From assembly GCA_021777285.1 (NCBI GenBank), contig JAJYDR010000032.1:1697-19229 (forward strand): a stretch of DNA of 17,533 nucleotides. Direction: 5' to 3'. Shown one piece after another: positions 8,970-16,051 of this stretch. The DNA comes from Actinomycetes bacterium. GTDB lineage: Bacteria; Actinomycetota; Acidimicrobiia; Acidimicrobiales; RAAP-2. The notes under the pieces were generated by a model that had not been told where the DNA came from, searched no databases, and saw only the letters and a list, made by a program, of their open reading frames with translations. The position numbers and the translations under genes are program-made. Every line of letters starts with the position of its first letter. Within the stretch, counting starts at the first letter, position 1.

Positions 8970-9746
8970 GTGGCCCTGTCGCGGTCCCTATATCGGCTCT
9001 ACGAACGTCGTCTGGCATCCAGTCTGCCGACGTCGTCACTGCCACGCCACATCGGCGTGATCATGGACGGCCACCGGCGCTACGCGCGTGAAGAGGGTGG
9101 TGAGTACCGCTCGAGCTATCAGGCCGGCATGTCCAAATTCGAGGAGTTCCTCACCTGGTGCGCGGACCTCGACATCCGTGCCGTGACCGTGTGGGTGCTC
9201 TCGACCGAGAACCTTCAGCGGCCGGCCGAGGAGTTGGAGCCCTATTTCGACGTCTTGAACGGACTCTTCGAGCGGCTCCCCGCCCAGGCGCAACGACTGG
9301 GGTTCTCGCTCGCGGTGAGCGGCAGTCTGGACCTGCTCCCGCCGACCCTGGCCCAGGCCGCCAAGCGAGCGGTCGATCAGACGACGTTGATTGCGAACCC
9401 CACGATGGCCGTGAACATCGCTCTGTGCTACGGCGGGCGTCAGGAGATCGTCGACGCGTGTCGGTCCCTCGTGACCGAACTCGCCGACCAGGGCATCGCC
9501 GCTGACGAGATCGCCGAGCGGATCGACGCCGACGGTATCGCCCAGAACCTCTACGCCGCCGACCTGCCCGACATCGACCTCGTCATCCGCACCAGTGGTG
9601 AGTCACGCCTGTCGGGCTTCCTGCTCTGGCAGTCGGCTTTCGCCGAGTTCGCCTTCGTCGACCCCTACTGGCCGGCATTTCGCCGGATCGACCTGCTGCG
9701 CGCGCTGCGCGACTTCACGCGCCGCGAACGACGCTTCGGTAAGTAG
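8970..9746 (+). CDS. uppS: Isoprenyl (cis-prenyl) diphosphate synthase, short-chain Rv1086-like
   Basis: This cytoplasmic enzyme of the UPP synthase family condenses isopentenyl diphosphate onto an allylic diphosphate with Z stereochemistry. It feeds lipid-carrier synthesis for the cell wall. Seen in the 258-residue product: MDGHRRYARE (32-41) with catalytic Asp33, STENLQRP (78-85), CYGGRQEIVDA (153-163), NLYAADLPDIDLVIRTSGES (193-212) and RLSGFLLWQSAFAE (213-226). The opening LYRLYERRL and the phrase STENLQR resemble the Mycobacterium Z-farnesyl diphosphate synthase Rv1086 as I remember it, more than long-chain UppS, so the product may be short. GTG 8970 is preferred over TTG 8937 because it has GGGAG at the right distance. 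The usual MDGNxRW motif reads MDGHRRY here, with Asn replaced by His and Trp by Tyr. Other key residues are kept. The gene symbol is the family's common name; chain length is not determined. Confidence 0.92.
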   Translation: MALSRSLYRLYERRLASSLPTSSLPRHIGVIMDGHRRYAREEGGEYRSSYQAGMSKFEEFLTWCADLDIRAVTVWVLSTENLQRPAEELEPYFDVLNGLFERLPAQAQRLGFSLAVSGSLDLLPPTLAQAAKRAVDQTTLIANPTMAVNIALCYGGRQEIVDACRSLVTELADQGIAADEIAERIDADGIAQNLYAADLPDIDLVIRTSGESRLSGFLLWQSAFAEFAFVDPYWPAFRRIDLLRALRDFTRRERRFGK

Positions 9747-9760
9747 TCCACCCCGAGGCG

Positions 9761-9777
9761 TGACCGCGAACCGGTCA
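9761..9777. terminator. Hairpin between convergent prenyltransferase and SGNH hydrolase genes
   Basis: TGACCG (9761-9766) pairs perfectly with CGGTCA (9772-9777) around the loop CGAAC. The right arm contains the TGA of the - strand SGNH gene (9775-9777), and the element starts 15 bases after the TAG of the + strand gene (9744-9746). There is no T-run. It is a short stem, so a two-way terminator role is plausible but weak. Confidence 0.4.
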
Positions 9778-10776
9778 GCGCCGAAGTTGGTTGCGAACGG
9801 CGTCCGCGAGCAGCGTCTGACCGATGGCCGTGGGGTGAAACGAGCCACCCGACTCGAGAGACGCGAGCGTGAGTCCGTTGAGGTCTGGCGAAGTCCCCGT
9901 CGCGCAGTCGATCGGCTGGAACCGTACGGCGTTAGCCAGCACGAGACGGCTCGCGTGGGCGCGCAGCCGCGCCACGACCGTCGCGGTCTCACGACGCAGC
10001 AACACGTTGATCGCGAGCAGCTCGCGCGCCGCGAGCGCCGGAAAGGCCGGGTAGAGACCGGCGGCCGTGGAGAACTGCAGCGGAGCGGGACCGACGAGAC
10101 ACACCGGCGCGCTGGGCGCTCCGATCAAGATGGGGTAGTTCACCACGATCACGTGTGCGCCCGATCCCCCGTTGCCCGAGGCGCTCGACGACAGAATCAA
10201 ACCCAAGAGCGAACTCAACCGTCGCTCGAGCGGCGACTGGTTCGACTGGTTCACGTCAGTGAGCGACCCAGGGGTGCTCAGGGCCCCGGTGGACCGATCG
10301 AGTGACGCGCCGAGCACCCCCGCGGCTTTCGTCACCGCAGCGGTGCACGCGGTCGTGCCACTCACGACGCCGTAGTACTGGACCCTGGTCGCTGACACAG
10401 TGAGCGCTCCACCGACGCACGACGTCAAAAGGTTCGTGAAGGAGAGGTCGTTGCCGCCGGCCGTCACCGTGACGAGAGAGGCGTGACCGAGTGCGATTCG
10501 CGCACCGCCCGCCTGTGTTTTGATTTGGCCCGTCGTCGCACCGGCGCAGGCTACGAAGTCGAAGCGCAGGCCCGGCTTACTGCGTGCGATGAGCGCGGGA
10601 AAGGACTCGCGGGACCGCTCACAGCCGGTTGATCCGGGGAGGTACGGCCTGAGGCCGGCACCCGAGGAGTACGAGTCGCCCACCGCGACAAAGTTCGCCC
10701 GCGGTGCGGCGCCGGCGGCCGATCCAGCGCACAGTATGGCCACTAGCAAGATGCTCACCATACGGACGCGCGACAT
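9775..10776 (-). CDS. Secreted SGNH/GDSL hydrolase (lipase/esterase)
   Basis: This is an exported serine hydrolase, probably acting on lipid or acyl esters outside the cell. The 333-residue precursor begins with a signal peptide: basic MSRVR, then a hydrophobic VSILLVAILCAGSAAG, with likely cleavage near AAGAAPRA (20-27). Block I is VGDSYSSGAG (32-41) with nucleophile Ser35. Block III is TAGGNDLSF (105-113), giving the oxyanion Gly/Asn. Block V is GGSFHPTAIGQ (310-320) with catalytic His314. The usual Asp is replaced by Ser-Phe before His, as in the Streptomyces scabies esterase type. Six cysteines in the mature part (52, 77, 120, 144, 226, 291) suggest three disulfides, as in actinobacterial relatives. 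ATG 10776 is supported by AAAGGAGA at 10788-10781. It stands alone on its strand and converges on the prenyltransferase gene. Substrate unknown. Confidence 0.92.
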   Translation of the reverse strand: MSRVRMVSILLVAILCAGSAAGAAPRANFVAVGDSYSSGAGLRPYLPGSTGCERSRESFPALIARSKPGLRFDFVACAGATTGQIKTQAGGARIALGHASLVTVTAGGNDLSFTNLLTSCVGGALTVSATRVQYYGVVSGTTACTAAVTKAAGVLGASLDRSTGALSTPGSLTDVNQSNQSPLERRLSSLLGLILSSSASGNGGSGAHVIVVNYPILIGAPSAPVCLVGPAPLQFSTAAGLYPAFPALAARELLAINVLLRRETATVVARLRAHASRLVLANAVRFQPIDCATGTSPDLNGLTLASLESGGSFHPTAIGQTLLADAVRNQLRR

Positions 10777-10814
10777 AGCGTCTCCTTTCGGCTCGACGCC
10801 TGATTTGCCTCGTT

Positions 10815-10843
10815 AGCGTACCCGGGCCGCACCGCTGGTCGAC
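10815..10843 (-). promoter_or_regulatory. Possible promoter of the SGNH hydrolase gene
   Basis: On the - strand, TCGACC (10843-10838) is followed by 17 bases and then TACGCT (10820-10815). The matches to TTGACA and TATAAT are 4/6 and 3/6. This would start the transcript near 10808, about 30 bases before ATG 10776, with the Shine-Dalgarno AAAGGAGA between. The spacing is right but the match is modest. Confidence 0.3.
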
Positions 10844-10870
10844 CGGCCACCGGTGACGTTCTCGATCCGA

Positions 10871-10891
10871 CGGTGAGCGTTCCGGTGAGCG
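10871..10891. repeat. Two 9-bp direct repeats, CGGTGAGCG
   Basis: CGGTGAGCG occurs at 10871-10879 and again at 10883-10891, a period of 12 bases, just upstream of the SGNH gene's possible promoter. It could be a pair of activator half-sites on one face of the helix, but two copies of a GC-rich 9-mer may be chance. Confidence 0.35.
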
Positions 10892-11062
10892 CCGAACCAA
10901 GTCACGCGGTCCACCACCGCCGGAATCACGACCGTGGTGGCGGTCCGGCAATGCCCGTTGCCGATTGACACCGCCGCGCGCGGACTTCGCCGATCCACAC
11001 GCCCGAGATGATGGAAACCATCGAACGTCACCGCCGGTGTAGTCGGTGGCTGAGCCAACCAC

Positions 11063-11116
11063 GCGTCCGAGCCAACCGTTCGACGCTTCGGTTCACCCAC
11101 CTTTGCGTCCGAGCCA
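11063..11116. repeat. Two 12-bp direct repeats, GCGTCCGAGCCA
   Basis: GCGTCCGAGCCA is found at 11063-11074 and 11105-11116, 42 bases apart. The nested GAGCCAACC also occurs at 11052-11060 and 11069-11077. In the doubtful minus-strand frame the 12-mers would encode Gly-Ser-Asp-Ala twice, 14 codons apart. Function unknown. Confidence 0.4.
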
Positions 11117-11392
11117 CACGGCACCACCGACGTCCAGGGATACCGACGCGCGATTGTTCGGTCAGACGACCCGCGACTGTGGGGGTCACCCGCTACGCAG
11201 GACCCGTCTCACTCGTCGGCGCCGCTCACCCAGTCACCGACTTTCCGATCGTCGAGCGACTGGTCGACAACGCAACGTGACGCGCACAGCCCCCACCCAA
11301 CGAAGAGGCGGCGAGATCGAACGGGGCGCGCCAACAGTGAGAGCGAGGTCACGTGCGGCGATCGCATTGACGTACTCCCCACCCGTGGCGAC

Positions 11393-11423
11393 CGTGCCTC
11401 GGCCATTCCCCCCTCGCGGCACG
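11393..11423 (-). terminator. Weak hairpin just after the first TetR gene
   Basis: CGTGCC (11393-11398) pairs with GGCACG (11418-11423) around a 19-base loop. It lies two bases beyond the TAG (11426-11428) of the leftward TetR gene. There is no T-run and the loop is long, so terminator activity is only possible. Confidence 0.3.
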
Positions 11424-11425
11424 CC

Positions 11426-12049
11426 CTACGTTCGCGACCCGTCAGGCCCGATCCACCGCCAGATGAGACCATGCAACGCTTCGGGCTCGATTGAGAAGTG
11501 CTCGGATCCCTCGAGCAGAATCCGCCCGAGGATGGCGGTGCCCGAGTGGGCGGCGTAGGCGCGCGCGTCGAGTTCGGGATTCAACCATCCGAGTCGTTGG
11601 GCATCGACCACTATCGAGACGCGCTCTTCGAGTGCGGCGTCGTGGATCTCGACGAAGCGACGACGGGCCTCGTGGTCGGTGCGGATGTCCGCGAGGACCC
11701 GCACCATCTCCCACATCGCCTCGGTCGTTTCATCGGATGCGATCTCGAGGTGGTAGGCGTGGAAAGCCTCGACGAAGCGTTCACGGTCGCCGTTCGTAAG
11801 TGAGTCGCGCCACTCACGCAAGTATTTGTGCCGGTCGGACATCAAACGCCGGAAATTCTCGACTTGGGCTTCGGAGATCAGGAACTCGCGTGATGAGTAG
11901 TGGTAATAGATCGTCGGGATACCCACGTTGGCCCGCTTCGCGATATCGACGATCCGAATCGCGTTGCTCGAGCGTGTGGCAAGAAGCTCGACCGTCGAAT
12001 TCAGGATATGTGTCTTTGTCGCTGAGCTATTTCGTTCAACTCTCGCCAT
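11426..12049 (-). CDS. TetR/AcrR-family transcriptional regulator
   Basis: A 207-residue DNA-binding regulator of normal TetR length. The N-terminal helix-turn-helix is visible at about residues 32-51, within RIVDIAKRANVGIPTIYYHY, followed by SSREFLISEA. The remainder is a helical ligand-binding and dimerisation domain (for example RFVEAFHAYHLEI near 95-107) with no recognisable ligand signature. ATG 12049 is supported by AAGGGG at 12059-12054. The gene is transcribed alone: the acyl-CoA ligase gene ends about 190 bases upstream on the same strand, and a gene-free stretch lies downstream. Codon third positions have more A/T than in neighbouring genes, and its leader is AT-richer still, which could mean recent transfer. 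The target is unknown. Self-regulation through inverted repeats in its leader, or control of the adjacent lipid genes, are inferences. Confidence 0.9.
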   Translation of the reverse strand: MARVERNSSATKTHILNSTVELLATRSSNAIRIVDIAKRANVGIPTIYYHYSSREFLISEAQVENFRRLMSDRHKYLREWRDSLTNGDRERFVEAFHAYHLEIASDETTEAMWEMVRVLADIRTDHEARRRFVEIHDAALEERVSIVVDAQRLGWLNPELDARAYAAHSGTAILGRILLEGSEHFSIEPEALHGLIWRWIGPDGSRT

Positions 12050-12070
12050 TGTGCCCCTTCGAATTACACC

Positions 12071-12133
12071 ATCACCCTACGGCACCCATTGGTGATTTAT
12101 TTTCACACTTCGCGGGTTTTAACGTATTCATAC
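12071..12133. promoter_or_regulatory. Inverted repeats in the leader of the first TetR gene; candidate operators
   Basis: ATCACC (12071-12076) is mirrored by GGTGAT (12091-12096) over a 14-base spacer, 22 bases upstream of the TetR ATG. Further up, GTATTCATAC (12124-12133) has GTAT/ATAC arms around TC. The stretch is clearly AT-richer than the rest of the window, as expected for a promoter. TetR proteins often bind such sites in their own leader. I cannot place a firm -35/-10 pair. Confidence 0.3.
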
Positions 12134-12189
12134 ACGGTACTTTGGCGGTGTCACACGGCCCGTGGCCTCGGTTCCACGAGGACTGCAGT

Positions 12190-12231
12190 GTGATCGCCGA
12201 CGGCGGTGTCGGTCGTGATGGCCACGATCAC
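12190..12231 (-). terminator. Nested hairpins just downstream of the acyl-CoA ligase gene
   Basis: GTGATCG (12190-12196) pairs with CGATCAC (12225-12231). Inside lies CCGAC/GTCGG (12197-12201 with 12208-12212). A competing hairpin TCGTG/CACGA (12213-12217 with 12223-12227) shares bases with the outer arm. The element starts 8 bases after the ligase TAG (12240-12242, - strand). This position suits an end-of-operon terminator, though no T-run follows. Confidence 0.35.
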
Positions 12232-12239
12232 CGCTGAGG

Positions 12240-13787
12240 CTAATTTCCGCCAGTCGTGCGAAGCCGAAGCACCGCCTTGTTCACCTTGCCAATGTGGGTC
12301 TGTGGTAGTTCATTGACGACTTCGATGGATCGAGGAACCTTGAACGTGGCCAGGTGGGTCCGACAGTGCGCGACAAGTGCGTCCAGGTCGATGTTGGCAC
12401 CACGTCGGGGTACGACGAACGCCACGCCGCTCTCGCCCCACGTCGCATCCGAGACGCCCACGACTGCGGCCTCCGCCACGTCCTCGTAGGCGGTGAGGAC
12501 CCGCTCCACCTCGACGGGGAAGACATTCTCGCCACCCGAGACGTACATCTCCTTCGTACGTCCGACGATGCGGTAGAAGCCGTCGCCATCGCGCTCGGCG
12601 ACGTCACCGGTGTCGAGCCATTGCCCGACCAGCACCGCCGCGGTCGCCTTCGGGTCGCGCCAGTACCCGGCGAAGACGTTCGGACCGCGAACCCACAGTT
12701 CGCCCCGTCCGGAACCCTCGACCGTGTCGCCGTTCACGTCGCGGATGTCGACCTCGACGTATCGGTACGGCCGGCCCACGGACCCGGGACGGCACGCGGC
12801 ATCCTCGGGCAACAGGCAGCAGACATTCGGCGCGGCCTCGGTGAGCCCGTACCCCTGGACCACGGCCACGCCTCGCTCGCGCCACCGGTCGACCAGGGTG
12901 CGCGGCATCGCGGCGCCCCCGACGATGACCGTGTGCAGGCTCGTGAGATCGGCGTCGTCGAACGCGGGGTGCTGGGCCAACATGAGGTAGGTGGTGGGCA
13001 CCCCCATCATGGTGGTCACCCCGTGGTGTTGGATCACTTCGAGGACGTGCGGCGCGTCGAATGAGGACTCGAGCACGACGGTCGCGCCGCGCCACCACGC
13101 GAGCAGTGGCTGGACGTTCCAGCCGCCGACGTGGTACTGCGGCAGCACCTGGAGCACGACGTCGTCGCCGGTCATCGGCACCGCCGCGTCGAGCGACCGG
13201 TTCGTCCAGTAGCAGTTCGCGTGGGTCAACAACGCGCCCTTGGGTGTCCCGGTCGTGCCCGACGTCGCAATGAGCAACAACCCGTCTTGCTCGTCGACCG
13301 ACGGGAGGTCGCCCGTGGTGCCCAGGGTCACCAGTTCGTCGTTGAGTGATTCGAGGTGCATGGTCACGTGGCTGGCGATCGCCGGATTGGCAGTGACGCG
13401 CGGCCACTGCGTGGCCGACACGACGATAAGTGAGGGGTCGAAGAGCTCGACCTGGAGTTGCAGCTCGTCGTGGGCGAGGCGCCAGTTGAGCGGCGCGAGG
13501 ATGAGACCGGCCTTCGCGCACGCGAAGAGCAGCACGACGTGTTCGGGGTGGTTCTCGGTGATGCTCGCCACGCGCGCGCCGGGTTCGAGTCCGCGCGCGA
13601 GCAGTGCGAGGGCGAGTCGCGTGGAACGGTGATCGAGTTCGCGGTAGGTCATGGTGCGACCGTGGAAGACAATGGCGACGTGCTCGGGGTCGACCGCGCT
13701 GCGGGCGCCGATCCACTCGCCGACGAGCCGGCCGTCGTTCACCGTCGAGGTCTGGTCCGGCCGATCGTTGGGCGTGCGAGACGCCAC
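12240..13787 (-). CDS. AMP-forming acyl-CoA synthetase (fatty-acid/carboxylic-acid CoA ligase)
   Basis: A member of the ANL adenylating superfamily that activates a carboxylic acid with ATP and joins it to CoA. From the chosen start (515 residues, normal length) the motifs are: phosphate loop TSGTTGTPKG (175-184), QGYGLTE (311-317), WLDTGD (390-395), hinge region RTKEMYVSGGENV (410-422), and the C-terminal catalytic lysine Lys501 in HIGKVNKAVLR. All are intact, so the enzyme should be active. The pattern fits FadD-like medium/long-chain or aromatic-acid ligases; chain specificity cannot be read. GTG 13787 is preferred for typical length, 28 bases after the TetR stop. GTG at 13826, inside the TetR 3' end, and GTG at 13742 are alternatives. 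The longer frame to 13985 is an overlap artefact. It is the last gene of the esterase-scoAB-tetR-ligase run, and its product may act on the acid freed by the esterase. Confidence 0.92.
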   Translation of the reverse strand: MASRTPNDRPDQTSTVNDGRLVGEWIGARSAVDPEHVAIVFHGRTMTYRELDHRSTRLALALLARGLEPGARVASITENHPEHVVLLFACAKAGLILAPLNWRLAHDELQLQVELFDPSLIVVSATQWPRVTANPAIASHVTMHLESLNDELVTLGTTGDLPSVDEQDGLLLIATSGTTGTPKGALLTHANCYWTNRSLDAAVPMTGDDVVLQVLPQYHVGGWNVQPLLAWWRGATVVLESSFDAPHVLEVIQHHGVTTMMGVPTTYLMLAQHPAFDDADLTSLHTVIVGGAAMPRTLVDRWRERGVAVVQGYGLTEAAPNVCCLLPEDAACRPGSVGRPYRYVEVDIRDVNGDTVEGSGRGELWVRGPNVFAGYWRDPKATAAVLVGQWLDTGDVAERDGDGFYRIVGRTKEMYVSGGENVFPVEVERVLTAYEDVAEAAVVGVSDATWGESGVAFVVPRRGANIDLDALVAHCRTHLATFKVPRSIEVVNELPQTHIGKVNKAVLRLRTTGGN

Positions 13788-13815
13788 GTCACCCCGGGCG
13801 GCTCCGTGGCCGAAC

Positions 13816-14541
13816 TCAGTCGGCACGCTCGGCGACCTTCGGCCCCGTTGTCCCGTTGCTCGACGATTCCGCGGCCGCGTGGCCCCCCAGCATGCGCGCG
13901 ATGATGGTGACCATCTCGTTAAAGACCTCGGGCGGGACCTCGTGCGCCTCGTTCCAGAGGATCCAGCGCATTCCGATGGCCTCACCGACGGCGATCAACG
14001 ACCACGCCAGCACCATGGGGTCCCCGGCGGCGATCTCGCCGGTGTCCATCGCGTCGTTGAGGGGCGGGATGTAGTTCTCGATGATGGTCTCGTAGTGGTG
14101 CCGCAGTGCCTGAGGCGACACGAACTCGGCCTGACGGATCACCCGGTAGAGCGCCGGGTGCTCGGCCGTGAAGCGGAAGAAACCCGCGAAGCCGAGGCGC
14201 TCAGCCTCCAACCGGGTTGTCGCGCCACGGGCCGCTTCGGACATCGCGTGACGCACCCGCTGGTTCAAGTCGGCGACGACCTCGTCGAAGATCTCCCGTT
14301 TGCCCGAGAAGTAGAGGTAGAAGGTGCCCTGGGCGACGCCCGCGAGCTCGGTGATCTTGACGATCGACGCGTCGTGGTAGCCGACGGCGCCGAAGACCTC
14401 CTCGGCCGCTTCGAGCAAGGCGCGACGCGTGCGCTGGCCCTTTCCCTTGAGCTCACCGCGGGCCAGACGAGGAGCCGCCGTCGTCGCCGCCTTGTCCGGC
14501 GGTCCGACAGCCCCGGCGGGCGCGCGGCGCCGTTCAGCCAC
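13816..14541 (-). CDS. TetR/AcrR-family transcriptional regulator within the CoA-metabolism gene run
   Basis: A 241-residue TetR regulator. After a 36-residue basic, Ala/Pro-rich leader comes the DNA-binding domain: TRRALLEAAEEVFGAVGYHD (38-57), then the helix-turn-helix around 58-81 ending AQGTFYLYFSGKREIF (70-85). The C-terminal domain is helical and ends in a polar Ser/Asn-rich tail. The form resembles TetR repressors of fatty-acid degradation genes, but no ligand signature is decisive. GTG 14541 is used, with GGGGTGG 7 bases upstream; no in-frame start nearer to the HTH was seen. It lies between scoB (86-base gap) and the acyl-CoA ligase (28-base gap), all on the same strand. It most likely controls this gene set, perhaps in response to an acyl-CoA. 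That role is inferred from position. Confidence 0.9.
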   Translation of the reverse strand: MAERRRAPAGAVGPPDKAATTAAPRLARGELKGKGQRTRRALLEAAEEVFGAVGYHDASIVKITELAGVAQGTFYLYFSGKREIFDEVVADLNQRVRHAMSEAARGATTRLEAERLGFAGFFRFTAEHPALYRVIRQAEFVSPQALRHHYETIIENYIPPLNDAMDTGEIAAGDPMVLAWSLIAVGEAIGMRWILWNEAHEVPPEVFNEMVTIIARMLGGHAAAESSSNGTTGPKVAERAD

Positions 14542-14627
14542 GGGCGAGCCACCCCGTCGTGCGCGAAGCGCCTCGATTGGTCACGAGCACGACACTACCG
14601 AACGCGCGACCCGCCCAAGCCGAGCGA

Positions 14628-15263
14628 CTAGTCCAGGACGACCCGAAGCTCGGGCTCGGTCGCGGCGCGCACCTGCTCTACGGTCACGCCGGGCGCGAGC
14701 TCGCGCAGGACGAGGCCATCGGGTTCCACGTCGATCACGCAGAGGTCGGTGATGATGCGCTGGACGCACGTGCGTCCGGTCAGTGGCAGGGTGCATTCGT
14801 TGACGATCTTGAACGCGCCGTCCTTCGCGGCGTGCTCCATCATGACGATGACGCGCTTGGCCCCGTGGACGAGGTCCATCGCGCCGCCCATGCCCTTGAC
14901 CATCTTGCCGGGGATCATCCAGTTGGCGAGGTCGCCCCTCGCCGAGACCTGCATGGCACCGAGTACCGCCACGTCGACGTGACCCCCACGGATCATGGCG
15001 AAGGACGCCGCCGAGTCGAAGAACGACGCGCCGGGTAGCACCGTCACGGTCTCCTTTCCCGCGTTGATCAAGTCCGCGTCCACCGCGTCCTCGCTCGGGT
15101 ACGGCCCGACCCCGAGGATGCCGTTCTCGGCGTGCAGCACGACGTGCACGCCCGCCTCGACGTAGTTGGGCACGAGGGTCGGCAACCCGATCCCCAGGTT
15201 GACATACTGGCCGTCGACCAACTCCTGGGCCACACGCGCGGCCAACTCCTCACGGGTCCTCAT
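14628..15263 (-). CDS. scoB: Succinyl-CoA:3-oxoacid CoA-transferase subunit B
   Basis: The beta subunit of SCOT carries the catalytic glutamate that forms the glutamyl-CoA intermediate. The heterodimer moves CoA from succinyl-CoA to acetoacetate. In 211 residues: [12 protein letters not shown] (20-31), [13 protein letters not shown] (44-56) with active-site Glu46, then [20 protein letters not shown], the run [20 protein letters not shown] and [17 protein letters not shown]. These match the C-terminal half of animal SCOT closely, more so than 3-oxoadipate transferases, so the assignment is firm. The residue before Glu is Ala where Ser is common. ATG 15263 overlaps the scoA stop as ATGA, implying coupled translation and equal amounts of the subunits. 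An 86-base gap separates it from the TetR gene downstream. Confidence 0.95.
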   Translation of the reverse strand: MRTREELAARVAQELVDGQYVNLGIGLPTLVPNYVEAGVHVVLHAENGILGVGPYPSEDAVDADLINAGKETVTVLPGASFFDSAASFAMIRGGHVDVAVLGAMQVSARGDLANWMIPGKMVKGMGGAMDLVHGAKRVIVMMEHAAKDGAFKIVNECTLPLTGRTCVQRIITDLCVIDVEPDGLVLRELAPGVTVEQVRAATEPELRVVLD

Positions 15264-16006
15264 GATCGCACCGTCCTCTTCTCGATGAGCTTCTCGACGC
15301 CGGGCGCGTGGACGACGCGCTGGACGAAGATCCCTGGGGTGTGCACGCGAGCCGGGTCGAGTTCGCCCGGCTCCACGATCTCCTCGACTTCGGCGATGGT
15401 GATGCGCCCCGCGGCCGCACAGAGCGGATTGAAGTTGGCGGCGCTCTCGTGGTACACGAGGTTGCCGTGAGTGTCACCGTATCGGGCGTGTACCAACGCG
15501 AAGTCGGTCCTGATCGCCCGCTCGAGCACGTAGGCGGTGCCGTCGAACTCGCGGACCTCCTTCGCGGGCGACGCGATCGCGATACCACCGGCGCCGTCGT
15601 AGCGCCAGGGCAAGCCGCCCTCGGCGACCTGGGTGCCGACGCCGGCCGGGGTGTAGAAGGCGGGGATGCCCGCTCCCCCGGCGCGCAACCGTTCGGCCAG
15701 TGTGCCCTGGGGCACGAGCTCGACCTCGAGCTCGCCGCTGAGGAACTGGCGCTCGAACTCCTTGTTCTCGCCCACGTAGGAACCGGTCGTGCGCGCGATG
15801 CGCTTGGCGCCGAGCAGCACGCCGAGACCCGCCGCGTCGACCCCGCAGTTGTTGGACACGGTCACCAGGTCGGTGCTGCCGAGTTGGTAGAGCGCGTCGA
15901 TCAGGGTGGTCGGAATCCCGCACAACCCGAACCCCCCGACCGCGATTGAGGCCCCGTCGGGGATGTCGGCCACCGCGAGCGCGGCCGAACTGACGAGTTT
16001 GTTCAT
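15260..16006 (-). CDS. scoA: Succinyl-CoA:3-oxoacid CoA-transferase subunit A
   Basis: The alpha subunit of SCOT pairs with the B subunit to make acetoacetyl-CoA for entry into beta-ketothiolase steps. The 248-residue protein has the CoA-binding glycine-rich GGFGLCGIP (24-32). It continues with [40 protein letters not shown] and [11 protein letters not shown], and near its end [11 protein letters not shown]. These phrases are hallmark SCOT sequence. The start is ATG 16006, because AAGGAGG at 16018-16012 lies 5 bases before it; the ATG at 16009 is too close and the upstream GTG at 16024 precedes the ribosome-binding site. The stop overlaps scoB by four bases. It follows the esterase-like gene after 45 bases, so they are probably one transcript. 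Confidence 0.95.
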   Translation of the reverse strand: MNKLVSSAALAVADIPDGASIAVGGFGLCGIPTTLIDALYQLGSTDLVTVSNNCGVDAAGLGVLLGAKRIARTTGSYVGENKEFERQFLSGELEVELVPQGTLAERLRAGGAGIPAFYTPAGVGTQVAEGGLPWRYDGAGGIAIASPAKEVREFDGTAYVLERAIRTDFALVHARYGDTHGNLVYHESAANFNPLCAAAGRITIAEVEEIVEPGELDPARVHTPGIFVQRVVHAPGVEKLIEKRTVRS

Positions 16007-16051
16007 CATCTCCTCCTTCAACACTTCACGAACAGCGCGACGCGAACAACA

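Larger units (their letters stand above)
10797..11425. other. Gene-free stretch of about 630 bases
   Basis: No frame here gives a product I recognise. The best case for a gene is a minus-strand frame open from 11208 down to TAA 10813. A GTG at 11127 would give 104 residues, without a good ribosome-binding site. From about residue 34 on, its third codon positions are richer in G/C than the first, and the first richer than the second, which is coding-like. The N-terminal part does not show this. Other visible items are short direct repeats (10871-10891 and 11063-11116), a CGGCAA/TTGCCG hairpin (10946-10963) and an AACCG/CGGTT hairpin (11074-11093). It may be decayed coding sequence, regulatory DNA for the SGNH gene, or an unrecognised RNA. 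I see no tRNA. Confidence 0.5.

Noticed and set aside
10720..10776. Lipoprotein signal (Cys16) in the SGNH hydrolase
   Set aside because: The residues before Cys16 are Ala-Ile-Leu, not a lipobox with Gly/Ala/Ser at -1; Cys16 lies inside the hydrophobic core of an ordinary signal peptide.
11074..11093. T-arm-like hairpin suggesting a tRNA
   Set aside because: The loop is 10 bases, there is no GTTCGANNC core in position, and no acceptor or anticodon stem can be built around it.
11046..11558. + strand frame of 170 codons in the gene-free stretch
   Set aside because: Composition is Arg/Pro/Thr-rich, it has no motif, and its 3' part overlaps the TetR gene antisense.
13788..13985. N-terminal extension of the acyl-CoA ligase into the TetR gene
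   Set aside because: The extra 66 residues are Arg/Ser-rich and read the TetR gene out of frame; a GTG at 13787 gives the family's normal length.
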